Shown in pieces: positions 45,450 to 53,606 of a stretch of DNA of 64,000 nucleotides. Within the stretch, counting starts at the first letter, position 1. Each line of letters opens with the position of its first letter. The DNA is from Campylobacter concisus (lineage in GTDB: Bacteria > Campylobacterota > Campylobacteria > Campylobacterales > Campylobacteraceae). The translations under genes and the position numbers were made by a program. The notes below the pieces were generated by a model. The model ran no database searches. It saw nothing but the letters and a program-made list of their open reading frames with translations, and was not told the DNA's origin. The stretch covers positions 1 to 64,000 of the forward strand of contig NZ_PIQS01000004.1 of the NCBI RefSeq assembly GCF_003048405.1, in the 5' to 3' direction.

Positions 45450-47089
45450 CTATTGCGCCTTTTTACTTTCTTTTTTAGTTTCGTTAAGTCGTATGCGCCC
45501 GCCAAGCTGTCGGGCGCGTCGTCGTGCTTGGCTTCGGGATACTCGGTAAGCTGCTCGATAAGCAGGCTTTGGCTTTGATGGAAGAGTATTTCGCCGTCCT
45601 CTATAGGCACTTCAAGCTCCTCTATTCTTTGCCCTTTGCTTGCGGTATTATTCACGCCTTTTAAAGGTAGTTTAACGCCTATCTCGAAGGCCTTTTCTCT
45701 GATCCAGCCTCTAAAAAACTCCTGCCCGCCGTTGCTCTCTATCGCGCAAACGCGGCATTTATAGAGCTGATTAAGCCTAATGATCTCTTTAATGGTCTTT
45801 TTGGTCTTCATGACCTCTACTATGCTTTCTGCTACATATATCTTGGCTTCTACCTTGCTTACTCCTAACACTGTTATAGCCGTGTAGTCGCTCTTTTTCT
45901 TTTCGCCTGCGGGGTCGATATACATAACGAAGTAATCGCACCTCGGAAGCTCGCGGTAAAAATGCATACTCTCTTTGGTAAAAATTTGAGTTTCGATACG
46001 CGGATCGTTTTGCTGCTCTTTGTTAAAAGATTTCAAGTTTTCGGCGCGCTTTTGCATGAGTTTTAAAATCGGTAGTGCATCCTCCCAAAGTACCCGCGCC
46101 TCCTCGTCCATAAGAGTTTTGTTTTTTAGATAAAACGTTTCGCTAGCCTCTTTTGAAACATTTTTGTAAAGTTCGCTCCATCTCTCCCATAAATCCATAC
46201 GCTTTGGGAAATTTACTATACTTTGGTACTTTTTGGCATTCCAAAATTTAAGCTTGAGCTTCCTAGCTAAAACGCTATCTGCGTGAAGTACGGTGCCAAT
46301 ATAAAGCACATCCAGACTTCCGTCTACGCTGCCTAAATTTAAAACCGCTTCGTCTAGCCACTCCTCAAGCTTGTCGCGTTGCTCTTTGCTGCGTACATTG
46401 GTATCGTTTTCCAGGTCATCTAGAATTACAAGATCTGGGCGATAAACGCCGAATTTTACGCCGCGCAGTCTTTTGCCAGAGCCAAACGCCTTAAGCTTGA
46501 CTCCGTTTTTGGATACGAACTCGCCTATCTTCCAATTTTTGCTTGCGCCGCAAACGTGCGGGAAGTCCATTTTTAAATTTGCGTTGTCCTCAAGTTCGGC
46601 TTTGATGGCTTCAAGACACCCCTCAACGAGCTCCACCGCATCTGAAATTTCGACTATGAATCGCTTCTTGCCAAAACAAATGCACCAAAGCGGAAGAAGC
46701 TGCGAGCAGTACGTGGTCTTTGCATGTCCGCGCGGCGCGGCACGGGCGTATTTGTCTCCGCTTGCGTTTTGCGTCATAGCTTCAAAAATCTGCGCTAGAT
46801 CTTCGTGAAGCGCGCAAGAGCTGCTAATACTAAAATAGTGTGGGAAATAAGTCCTTGCAAAAAACATAAAATCGTGCTCGGCGCGTTTTACTCTTGCGGC
46901 CCTATCTTTGGGGGATAGAGGGCTATTTAGGTGTATCTGCTCTTTTAGCTCACCGCTAAGCTCCTCCAGCCAGCCATAAAAGTCTTTGCGCGTGAGCTTG
47001 CTAAGCTCGGGTTCTACGGCGCCGGCTTGCTTGTGCGTTTCTCTGCTGTCTTCCAGGAAGCTGTCTAGCTCATCTCTTGAAAAAAGCAT
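45446..47089 (-). CDS. Phage terminase large subunit (Mu gp28-like)
   Basis: A 547-residue packaging motor: Walker A-like APRGHAKTT at residues 118-126, Walker B region PDLVILDDLEND near 218-229, and an RNase H-like nuclease with YFVMYIDPAGEKKKSDYTAI near 380-400 and DDAPDSLAGA near the end. It should cut and pump DNA into proheads through the portal. Its stop overlaps the portal start as ATGA. The arrangement of small then large subunit is kept. Confidence 0.92.
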   Translation of the reverse strand: MLFSRDELDSFLEDSRETHKQAGAVEPELSKLTRKDFYGWLEELSGELKEQIHLNSPLSPKDRAARVKRAEHDFMFFARTYFPHYFSISSSCALHEDLAQIFEAMTQNASGDKYARAAPRGHAKTTYCSQLLPLWCICFGKKRFIVEISDAVELVEGCLEAIKAELEDNANLKMDFPHVCGASKNWKIGEFVSKNGVKLKAFGSGKRLRGVKFGVYRPDLVILDDLENDTNVRSKEQRDKLEEWLDEAVLNLGSVDGSLDVLYIGTVLHADSVLARKLKLKFWNAKKYQSIVNFPKRMDLWERWSELYKNVSKEASETFYLKNKTLMDEEARVLWEDALPILKLMQKRAENLKSFNKEQQNDPRIETQIFTKESMHFYRELPRCDYFVMYIDPAGEKKKSDYTAITVLGVSKVEAKIYVAESIVEVMKTKKTIKEIIRLNQLYKCRVCAIESNGGQEFFRGWIREKAFEIGVKLPLKGVNNTASKGQRIEELEVPIEDGEILFHQSQSLLIEQLTEYPEAKHDDAPDSLAGAYDLTKLKKKVKRRNR

Positions 47090-47098
47090 GTATTCTCC

Positions 47099-47584
47099 CT
47101 AAACGTCAAGCTCTTCGATAGCTTTGACGAATTTTTCGCTCTCGATGAGTTCTACGAGTTTTTTGATACACTCTTTGTTCTCGTCGTCTTTAAATTTATC
47201 GACTACCAGCATAATGACCTTTTTGGCGATGCTTAGACGGTATGCCGCCGGATTTTCGTAGCTTGCAACTTTGGTCATCTTAACGAAGCTGTCGCCTATC
47301 TTTGAAAGCGCCTCGGCCTTTTTACCCGCGGGCAGTTCACTTTCTCTTATATCTTTGACCGCCAGGCGCATCTCTTCGATAAAGTTTTGATAGATGTTTT
47401 GCTTATCTTCGCCACTTTTGTTTAGATAGCTTGCGGCTTTTAGTTCGTCCCAGTCGCCGTTTTGAGATTTGTAATTTTTTATGGTTTTTACGGTCTTGTT
47501 TAAAATTTCAGCTATGCGCTCAAGGCTGAAGCCTTTTAAATATAGCTCTTTTGCTAGCTCTTTGATATTCGGTTTCTCAGCCAT
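47099..47584 (-). CDS. DUF1804 protein, probable terminase small subunit
   Basis: A 161-residue protein beginning with an HTH of 'Xre/terminase' type (IKELAKELYLKGFSLERIAEILNKTVKTIKNYKSQNGDWDELKA), as in DUF1804 proteins encoded next to Mu gp28. It probably recognises phage DNA for packaging. It overlaps the gp36-like gene by 8 bases and precedes the large subunit by 9 bases. Confidence 0.83.
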   Translation of the reverse strand: MAEKPNIKELAKELYLKGFSLERIAEILNKTVKTIKNYKSQNGDWDELKAASYLNKSGEDKQNIYQNFIEEMRLAVKDIRESELPAGKKAEALSKIGDSFVKMTKVASYENPAAYRLSIAKKVIMLVVDKFKDDENKECIKKLVELIESEKFVKAIEELDV

Positions 47585-47975
47585 TTAAATCCTTTAAGTC
47601 CATTTTTTTCTCGCTGTGCCTAAATGCTCTTATACCGAGCCTGGGTGCACTATCGTCTTCTATTTGGCTCGGAAGCTTCTTATTAGCCATCTTCAAAAGT
47701 AGGGCATCCATCTTTTCTATCTGCTCATTCAGCGCCTCTTTGGGAAAGTTGTTGCGCTTTTTGAGCTCGATAATAGTCAAATTTACGCCGATGTCTTTTA
47801 ACAGCGGCGTAGGGTTTTGTGGAAGTTTGATGAAAGAGGAGATATAAGCCAAGGCATCGTTTACGCTATCGTCTATGACGCCTTGATTAACGGCGCCGCT
47901 TCCTTCAAAGTCGCTGAGCTCTTGTAGCTCTCTAGTAGAAACTTCTTTTAGTAGATCCTCGTTTGTTAAAACCAT
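47577..47975 (-). CDS. Mu gp36-like protein (DUF1320), head-tail joining
   Basis: A 132-residue protein with MVLTNEDLLKEVSTRELQELSDFEG and a helical middle (IDDSVNDALAYISSFI), typical of DUF1320/gp36 proteins thought to sit at the head-tail connector. In Mu it lies after the capsid gene, as here in the leftward reading. Confidence 0.78.
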   Translation of the reverse strand: MVLTNEDLLKEVSTRELQELSDFEGSGAVNQGVIDDSVNDALAYISSFIKLPQNPTPLLKDIGVNLTIIELKKRNNFPKEALNEQIEKMDALLLKMANKKLPSQIEDDSAPRLGIRAFRHSEKKMDLKDLNG

Positions 47976-47987
47976 TATTTTGTCTCC

Positions 47988-48121
47988 AAATATTTTAAAC
48001 CTTTTGACCGTATTCGTTATTAGCCTTTAGCGAGCGTTAAAAGCGCGTTAAAACGTTTAAAATATTTTTCTCGTAGTTTTAGTCGTTTTTGATTTAAAAG
48101 GACGTGAAGCCCTTTTAAATC
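47988..48121 (-). other. Inverted repeats between capsid and gp36 genes
   Basis: A perfect 13-bp inverted repeat AAATATTTTAAAC/GTTTAAAATATTT (47988-48000 and 48055-48067) and an 11-bp one GATTTAAAAGG/CCTTTTAAATC (48091-48101 and 48111-48121). The second lies just after the capsid stop in the transcript and may be a partial terminator or RNase barrier that raises capsid mRNA. Confidence 0.6.
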
Positions 48122-48127
48122 GATTTG

Positions 48128-49096
48128 CTACATTTTTAGCTCGATGATTGCGTCAAGCCTATTGCAGATCGGAAGCGGTCTGCTTTCGCTAACAATTCCC
48201 CAGCCCATACCTTTGTCAAGCACCTCTGGAGCCGCAGCGAAAAATTTTGTCGGAGCCTTTCCGATGGCAGACGTATGGTTTGCTCTCGTATAAACTACCT
48301 CAAAGATGTCATCCATCAAAGGCACTACTACGCCTTTTTTTCCGCTCATGTAGCTCGTATCTTTGCCCTTCGTGTTTTTATACGAGGCATCGTAAGGCAT
48401 AAAGGTCTTGCCAAAAAGTTTAAGAGTTAAAACGCCGTTACTGTCAATGACTTCGCAGGATTTTAGCTTTAGAATCTCCTGGGCTTCGGCTAGTTTAAGC
48501 AGCTCGCCAAAAAGCTCTCTAGTTACTAGCGCGATATACGGCTTTGCAACGCCTAATACCTCTTTTTGAGCTGCTTCGATATCGCTCAATAATTCCAATA
48601 ACTTAGTCGCATTCGTGATAGTTATCTCTTTTCTATTTGCACTAAGCTCAAACAGCACCTTTCCTTTGCCGTCCATTACCTTACCGAAAATAGCGCCTAT
48701 GGCCATATATTCTACGGTGTTGGTGATCTTACTCTTTTGGCTAGCTAGTTTTTTGCCGATAGCAGCAGACAATGATTTAAGCTGCTCGCTTTGGGTATTG
48801 AGCGTTCTTAGTAAATTCATCTCGCTAGCCGGGAGAGTATCGTACTGCGGGAAGCGAGGAAGCGGTACAGAGATGATAGTTTGGTCAGGGTTTTTTGTCA
48901 CCAAGTGCTCTCCGTTTTCGCTAACGCTTTCAAGGATTATGCCTGCACCTTTTTCGATGATAATGTTATGGGTATTGGAAAGCGTCGGAGTCCATTTTTT
49001 AAAAAACGTATCCGTTATAAAACTTTGATCGGCCTTAGTCTGATTTATGATCTCAGTCATCGCCTCGACCGTAAATTTTTTTAAAAGTTCATCCAT
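48128..49096 (-). CDS. Major capsid protein (lambda gpE-like family)
   Basis: A 322-residue protein. The order of features (N-terminal FFKKWTPTLSNTHNI, a long central helix, PYIALVTRELFGELLKLAEAQ, then GKKGVVVPLMDDIFEVVYTRANHTSAIGKAPTKFF and a final ICNRLDAIIELKM) fits the HK97-fold capsid protein E family. It is flanked by a decoration-type gene and hairpins, and it is the expected position for the capsid gene. Confidence 0.8.
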   Translation of the reverse strand: MDELLKKFTVEAMTEIINQTKADQSFITDTFFKKWTPTLSNTHNIIIEKGAGIILESVSENGEHLVTKNPDQTIISVPLPRFPQYDTLPASEMNLLRTLNTQSEQLKSLSAAIGKKLASQKSKITNTVEYMAIGAIFGKVMDGKGKVLFELSANRKEITITNATKLLELLSDIEAAQKEVLGVAKPYIALVTRELFGELLKLAEAQEILKLKSCEVIDSNGVLTLKLFGKTFMPYDASYKNTKGKDTSYMSGKKGVVVPLMDDIFEVVYTRANHTSAIGKAPTKFFAAAPEVLDKGMGWGIVSESRPLPICNRLDAIIELKM

Positions 49097-49106
49097 TTTT
49101 ATCTCC

Positions 49107-49433
49107 TTATCTCACTATAATTTTTTGTTTGAATAGTGCGGTTTTTAGCTCCGCAGCAGCGTTTTCCAGTATTACCTCGCCAAGAACCAGTACGTCTGCT
49201 TCTTTGGTGGTTTCTACGTTGTCGCATAGCACCCCGAATACTGCTTGGGCGTTTGCAATGGTTGTAGTTTGGTTGTCGCTAGTTACGGCCGCAAAACTCT
49301 CGCCGCCGTTAATGCTAAATAGCACGGCTCCGCATTTTAGAGCCTTTGTAGTCTCTACCTTGGCGTTAACTCCGAGCACCTTGCTTACGACCACATCCCC
49401 GATAGTCTTTGGCTTTTTTTGTTCGTTAGGCAT
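49107..49433 (-). CDS. Probable head decoration protein
   Basis: A 108-residue protein with a polar N-terminus and a beta-rich body (KCGAVLFSINGGESF, FGVLCDNVETTKEADVLVLGEVILENAA), the pattern of lambda gpD-like head-stabilising proteins that contain a value and release state region. It lies directly upstream of the capsid gene in the leftward transcript. Confidence 0.7.
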   Translation of the reverse strand: MPNEQKKPKTIGDVVVSKVLGVNAKVETTKALKCGAVLFSINGGESFAAVTSDNQTTTIANAQAVFGVLCDNVETTKEADVLVLGEVILENAAAELKTALFKQKIIVR

Positions 49434-49434
49434 T

Positions 49435-50283
49435 TTATTCTCCTCCTAATGCAAATTTAACGACGTCTATTTCCACGTCCGATTGGTTTTTGTTGGCAAA
49501 CATATCGTTACCGGGCGCGCTCGTTTTTTGTTGCGTCGGTATAACGCCTTTTAAAAACTCTTTAAAGCCGTTTAAATCGGCTTTTGCGTAACTGAGTGCC
49601 CACTGCTTTTGGCTTTCTTGCAGCTTATTTGCGATAATAGCTGTGTCTACCGCGCTTTGAGCTAGTTGTTCTTTTAGTGTAGCAACCTCTTGTTTAGAGG
49701 CGTCAAGCTGATTTTTAAGCTCGACTATCTGGGTCTCGTAGTTTGCGCCGTTTTGCGTAGCAACCTGAGCCTGCGGCTCGCCTTTTGGATTTTTAGTATC
49801 ATCCATGTTTGTCTCCTTAGTAAAATTTTTATTTGCTCTCACTTCGCCCAGCTCGTCAAGAAACGGCTTATTAGTTAGTGCCGCCGAGTGCAACGTGCAC
49901 CCCTGCCAAGCTCCGGTTTTTTCGTCTACACCCATAAAGTCGTAAACCGGGCTAAGATATTTATATTCGCCGTTTTTGATAAATTCTTTTGCTTTGGCCG
50001 TCCAACTTACGCGCCCGTAAAGCGCGCCGTCTTTTATAAAAAGCTCTTTTATCCAGCCCGCGGCAGGCGCTATCTCCCCGCTTAAAGTTTGGTGCTCGTA
50101 GTCGATCACTATGTCTAGGCTGCGTTTGTCGAAATTTAGTTTCATCTTTTCGATATCGGCGGCGTCTATACTAAATGTTCCTCCAGCGTGTCCTTGCCAA
50201 ATGCCAGTTACAGCCAGGCAAATTTCGCTTAAAACTCCTTCTTTATCGTCCTTTAGCGCGATTAAGTCTTTCGTTATGAGCAT
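49435..50283 (-). CDS. Mu gpI-like prohead protease and scaffold
   Basis: A 282-residue protein. The protease part (residues 1-140) has LDIVIDYEHQTLSGEIAPAAGWIKEL and YKYLSPVYDF and LHSAALTNKP, typical of the Mu gpI family. A coiled-coil scaffold region follows (about 180-220), and the C-terminus is polar. It trims the prohead from inside. It overlaps the gp37-like gene by 10 bases. Confidence 0.88.
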   Translation of the reverse strand: MLITKDLIALKDDKEGVLSEICLAVTGIWQGHAGGTFSIDAADIEKMKLNFDKRSLDIVIDYEHQTLSGEIAPAAGWIKELFIKDGALYGRVSWTAKAKEFIKNGEYKYLSPVYDFMGVDEKTGAWQGCTLHSAALTNKPFLDELGEVRANKNFTKETNMDDTKNPKGEPQAQVATQNGANYETQIVELKNQLDASKQEVATLKEQLAQSAVDTAIIANKLQESQKQWALSYAKADLNGFKEFLKGVIPTQQKTSAPGNDMFANKNQSDVEIDVVKFALGGE

Positions 50284-50726
50284 AAGAATTCGTCCTTTTC
50301 TAAAAGTTGTGTTCGTATCTGCCTGGTGAGCACGTAGACGTAGCCATAGTCGGTAATATCGTTTAGCGACGCCTTAGCGCTTTGGGGCTCTATCCTAAAC
50401 TCGTTACATAAATTCGAGTTTCTTAGCTTTTTGTCTATTGCCTCGCATAGAGAGTAGGCTTTAAATTTATTGGCTTGTCGGTAGTTTTGATTTTTGTTTG
50501 AAGTGCAGGCTAGTATATGGATATTATACGTCACGCTTCGTTCTACTACGTTTTCGTATTTTTCATCCACGAACTCCACGAATACGAAGCTCTCGCCGCC
50601 TTTTATCAATAACTCCATCTCTTCTTTGTTATTAAACTCGCCCAAATATGCTCTAATTACCGAGCTTTTTGGTTCGGTCACTTCTTTAATCGTGTTTATA
50701 AGTTCTTTTTCAAATTCTTCCAGCAT
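50274..50726 (-). CDS. Mu gp37-like protein (DUF1834)
   Basis: A 150-residue protein with IKGGESFVFVEFVDEKY and VERSVTYNIHILACTSN, matching DUF1834/gp37, a tail-terminator or head-tail joining protein. It is the first gene of the leftward head operon, next to the divergent regulatory region. Confidence 0.78.
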   Translation of the reverse strand: MLEEFEKELINTIKEVTEPKSSVIRAYLGEFNNKEEMELLIKGGESFVFVEFVDEKYENVVERSVTYNIHILACTSNKNQNYRQANKFKAYSLCEAIDKKLRNSNLCNEFRIEPQSAKASLNDITDYGYVYVLTRQIRTQLLEKDEFLCS

Positions 50727-50778
50727 TTACCGCCTTTGGTGTATTTTTGGCGCAATTATGAAATGTTTCGCGCCGAGA

Positions 50779-50828
50779 ATCTATTACAGAACTTTGACAA
50801 AGTTTTTTGACAAAAATTTGTGATAGAT
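50779..50828. promoter_or_regulatory. Divergent late control region with nested palindromes
   Basis: Outer arms ATCTATTACA (50779-50788) and TGTGATAGAT (50819-50828) are inverted repeats with one G-T mismatch. Inside lie ACTTTGACAAAGT (50791-50803), a palindrome, and two TTGACA boxes at 50794 and 50807. The region separates the leftward head operon from the rightward lysis/tail operon, so it is a good candidate for activation by the Mor-like protein. Confidence 0.6.
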
Positions 50829-50876
50829 TTTGGGGCGGGTATGGCGTAATATTGCGGCAAAAGTTTGGAGGATGCC

Positions 50877-51311
50877 ATGACCTTAATAGAAAAAATCAAA
50901 GAAAATGAAGGTCTTAAAGATCATAGATACGAGGATAGCCTGGGAAGAGCAACCGTGGGCTACGGCTTTTTGCTTGCCGCGCTTACGGCCGACGAGCTAG
51001 CGCTAAACGGCGGCAAATACGAACCCATGAGCAAAGAGACGGCCGATAAAATTTTAGAGCTCAAGCTTGAAAAACTAACCGCCGCAGTATTCGCGACGTT
51101 TGATTGGTTAAAGGAAAAACCGCAAAACGTCCAAGAAGTAGTGATAGAAATGGCCTATCAGTTAGGCATTTCAAAGGTGAAAAAATTCGTAACCACGATG
51201 CACCATATAAGAACAGGCGAATACGAAGCCGCCTATCAAAGTGGCATGAATTCTCTTTGGGCGAAACAAACTCCAAACAGAGCAAAAAAGGTACTAGGAG
51301 GCTTATTGTGA
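50877..51311 (+). CDS. Endolysin, T4-type lysozyme (GH24)
   Basis: A 144-residue muramidase with the catalytic triad Glu11, Asp20 and Thr26 spaced E-x8-D-x5-T (NEG..YEDSLGRATVGYG). There is no signal peptide or SAR segment, so it needs a holin to reach the wall. I chose the ATG at 50877 with GGAGG 5 bases upstream; an upstream TTG is less likely. First gene of the rightward late operon. Confidence 0.9.
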   Translation: MTLIEKIKENEGLKDHRYEDSLGRATVGYGFLLAALTADELALNGGKYEPMSKETADKILELKLEKLTAAVFATFDWLKEKPQNVQEVVIEMAYQLGISKVKKFVTTMHHIRTGEYEAAYQSGMNSLWAKQTPNRAKKVLGGLL

Positions 51312-51724
51312 AGCTAACGATAACGCGCTTTAAAAATATAAGTGACGGTACGATAGGAAAGTTTGAACTGTGCGAAGCGGACGAAAAGCCACTACTTTCA
51401 GGCTACACCCTTGAACCCGCAGGCGAAGACTGTGTAACACCAGGGCGAGATCTGCGCGTGCCGCAAGGAGTATACGAGGCGGCGTGGGAGTATAGCCCGC
51501 GCTTTGGACGGGTTCTAGCGACGCTTTTTAACGAAAAGGTAAGCAAAAACCGCCGTATACTCATTCACGCGGGAAACTACCCCAAAGATACGCTAGGCTG
51601 CGTTTTGCTAGGCGCGAAAGCGGACGAAAGAGGGGTTTACGATAGCAAAAAGACGCTTGAAGCCTTTATGGAGCGAGCCAAAAATAAGCCGCTAACCGTA
51701 GAAATCATAAACAAGGGTGTTTGA
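51308..51724 (+). CDS. DUF5675-like protein in the lysis cassette
   Basis: A 138-residue protein starting at the GTG that overlaps the lysozyme stop (GTGA). SGYTLEPAGEDCVTPGRDLRVPQGVYEA and ILIHAGNYPKDTLGCVLLG are the conserved stretches of DUF5675, a family often found beside phage lysozymes; the HAGN..DTLGC pattern recalls L,D-transpeptidase folds. A role in wall processing is inference from position and fold resemblance. Confidence 0.75.
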   Translation: MKLTITRFKNISDGTIGKFELCEADEKPLLSGYTLEPAGEDCVTPGRDLRVPQGVYEAAWEYSPRFGRVLATLFNEKVSKNRRILIHAGNYPKDTLGCVLLGAKADERGVYDSKKTLEAFMERAKNKPLTVEIINKGV

Positions 51725-52086
51725 TGGGCTTTTCAACAACTAAACTTTCTATTGTAGGTTTTGCCTTGGCTGCGCTTTTGGGTTTTGCTTGCGTAAATTT
51801 GTTTCTCGAAAAATCAAGGCTAGAGGGCGAAAATTCCGTCTTGCTTAAAGACCTTGAAAGCGCAAAAGAGAAAAACGAGCGACTGACTAAGGACTACGCT
51901 ACGGCCAAAAATAACCTAAACGCCTGCAACGTGTCTCTTTCTTTGCAAAACGAAGCTATAAAGGCCGCCGCGGTAGAGATCGACGACACTCCGTCAAAAG
52001 AGGCCGAGAGAATAAAGAAAATCTACGTCAAAGATAAAAGCTGCGAGGCTGAACTAGCTGCATATAAGGAGCTATTTCGTGATTAG
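51724..52086 (+). CDS. Rz-like inner-membrane spanin subunit
   Basis: From the ATG at 51724 (TGATG overlap with the previous gene) the protein has 120 residues: an N-terminal transmembrane helix (SIVGFALAALLGFACVNLF), a coiled-coil (LEGENSVLLKDLESAKEKNERL) and a periplasmic end. Together with the overlapping lipoprotein gene it fits a two-component spanin for outer-membrane disruption. Confidence 0.72.
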   Translation: MGFSTTKLSIVGFALAALLGFACVNLFLEKSRLEGENSVLLKDLESAKEKNERLTKDYATAKNNLNACNVSLSLQNEAIKAAAVEIDDTPSKEAERIKKIYVKDKSCEAELAAYKELFRD

Positions 52087-52315
52087 GATTTGGATTTTTT
52101 GTCTGTTTGCTTTGATATTTACGGGCTGCGCAGCCAAACCTCAAACGAGCGAGCCGCACATAGTTTATCAAGAAAAATACGTGCCCGTAAAATGCAATGC
52201 AAAGATGCCCGATAAACCAAAAGACGACGGCAAATTTGAGACGCATAAGGCAAAGATGATCTATTACCGCAATTGCGAAAAAAAGCTGAAACAATGCCTG
52301 GGAATAAAGGAATAA
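52079..52315 (+). CDS. Rz1-like outer-membrane lipoprotein
   Basis: A 78-residue lipoprotein from a GTG start: signal WIFCLFALIFTGC with a lipobox cleaved before Cys17, then a short polar, Pro/Lys-containing mature part. It overlaps the Rz-like gene by 8 bases. Size, position and lipobox match the outer spanin subunit; sequence is too short for a family match. Confidence 0.7.
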   Translation: MIRIWIFCLFALIFTGCAAKPQTSEPHIVYQEKYVPVKCNAKMPDKPKDDGKFETHKAKMIYYRNCEKKLKQCLGIKE

Positions 52316-52316
52316 A

Positions 52317-52700
52317 ATGGAAAATAGCCTAAATTTTAGCGACGAGATCAAAGAGGCTACGGGACTTATAAACTCCGCCGGAGCTTGGGGAGCGAATGAA
52401 TTTTTAGTCTTTATGGTAATTTTCGGCTTTATAGTATTTGTAGTGATCTTTTGGCTGCTAAATAAAACCGCGAACAAAAACGCCGAAATTTTGGTGGATA
52501 TTTCCGTAAGAAGTAACGAAGCTATAAATAACAACACGACCGCTACCAGAGAGCTAGTGGAAACGCTACGCACCGAAAACGGCGCGAACCGCCAAAAACT
52601 AAACGAAATTCACGAAGACGTAAAAGAGATAAAACAAAACGTGAGACGAAGGCGACCTATTAAAAATAATAAATTTAGTGAGCATATTGGCGATGAGTAG
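52317..52700 (+). CDS. Single-span membrane protein, holin candidate
   Basis: A 127-residue protein: short amphipathic N-terminus, one long hydrophobic helix (about residues 29-50, FLVFMVIFGFIVFVVIFWLL) and a charged helical tail with a final basic patch (RRRRP). No other obvious holin is encoded in the plus-strand late operon, so it may form the hole or may be a spacer protein. It starts one base after the lipoprotein stop. Confidence 0.55.
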   Translation: MENSLNFSDEIKEATGLINSAGAWGANEFLVFMVIFGFIVFVVIFWLLNKTANKNAEILVDISVRSNEAINNNTTATRELVETLRTENGANRQKLNEIHEDVKEIKQNVRRRRPIKNNKFSEHIGDE

Positions 52701-53319
52701 GGAATATTTTATAGAAGTCGCAACGATTAGCGAGGTTCGCGGCGACAAGGCAAGAGTAGCCGTAGGCTCGATGGTTACCGATTTTTTGCCGGTATTTCAA
52801 AGCTTCTCAAACTCCTTTGCCGTAAGCTTTTCGCCCATTAGAGCGGGCGAACAGGTTTTAGTCTTGCCTGTTAGAGGCGATCTAAATAGCGGCGTTATAC
52901 TTCGCGGACTCTACCAAAGCGCGCACAAAGAGGAGCCGACAGATAAAAAGGTACACGTAAGCTTTGAAGACGGCGTAAGCATGAGCTACGATACGGCCGC
53001 ATCGACTCTTGAAATCAAAAGTCCAAAATCGATAAATATAACCTGCGAAAACGCAAATTTGAACGCCAGAAACGTAACCGTAACGGCAAACGACACCGTC
53101 GTAAAAAGCCCGAGCATAAAGCTACTTGGCAACACTTTGATACAAGGGGCGATAAATACAGCAGGAAGTGGTGGTGGTAGTGGTAGCTTTGAAATAAACG
53201 GAGATGTAAGGATCACTGGCTCAATCACAGCAGGTGGCAATGCAAACTTTGGTGGTAGCGTAAGTGATGCGCGTGGCAACCTAACAGATCATACAAATAA
53301 CGGACTTGCGAGGGATTAA
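52693..53319 (+). CDS. Baseplate assembly protein V (Mu gp45-like spike)
   Basis: A 208-residue spike protein: EYFIEVATISEVRGDKARVAVG and an OB-fold region (FSPIRAGEQVLVLPVRGDLNSGVILRGLYQ), then a repetitive beta region ending with a glycine-rich stretch (SGGGSGSFEINGDVRITGSITAGGN). I chose the ATG at 52693, overlapping the previous stop. Codon use changes from GC-rich to AT-richer within its 3' third, near 53150. Confidence 0.85.
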   Translation: MSREYFIEVATISEVRGDKARVAVGSMVTDFLPVFQSFSNSFAVSFSPIRAGEQVLVLPVRGDLNSGVILRGLYQSAHKEEPTDKKVHVSFEDGVSMSYDTAASTLEIKSPKSINITCENANLNARNVTVTANDTVVKSPSIKLLGNTLIQGAINTAGSGGGSGSFEINGDVRITGSITAGGNANFGGSVSDARGNLTDHTNNGLARD

Positions 53320-53606
53320 TGATGAAATATCTCATTGATATAGAAAACTCTATCAAAGACATACTTCTAACTCCGCTTGGCTCAAGGGTGATGCTACCTG
53401 AGTATGGCAGCAGAATTTATGAGCTAATAGATCGCAAGGTAGATGATGAATTTCGTGCTGATCTGGCGTGTTTTGTGATAGAGGCGGTTGAGAAATGGGA
53501 AAAGAGAGTAAAGATCGATGAAGTTCGTCTTGTAGGTCTAAAAGATCATAAGCTAAATTTTAAGATCGTTTTAACGAGTGGTAATGAGATAGGAATTGAA
53601 ATATGA
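53319..53606 (+). CDS. Baseplate wedge protein W (gp25-like)
   Basis: A 95-residue GPW/gp25 family protein: IDIENSIKDILLTPLGSRVMLPEYGSRIYELID is the family signature. It links spike and wedges in the contractile baseplate. Its start is TAATG-coupled to the V gene and it overlaps J by 4 bases. An ATG one codon later is also possible. Confidence 0.9.
   Translation: MMKYLIDIENSIKDILLTPLGSRVMLPEYGSRIYELIDRKVDDEFRADLACFVIEAVEKWEKRVKIDEVRLVGLKDHKLNFKIVLTSGNEIGIEI

Noticed and set aside
48615..49028. Long plus-strand ORFs opposite the capsid, terminase and portal genes
   Set aside because: They are reverse-strand shadows of well-supported head genes, without ribosome-binding sites or recognisable products.
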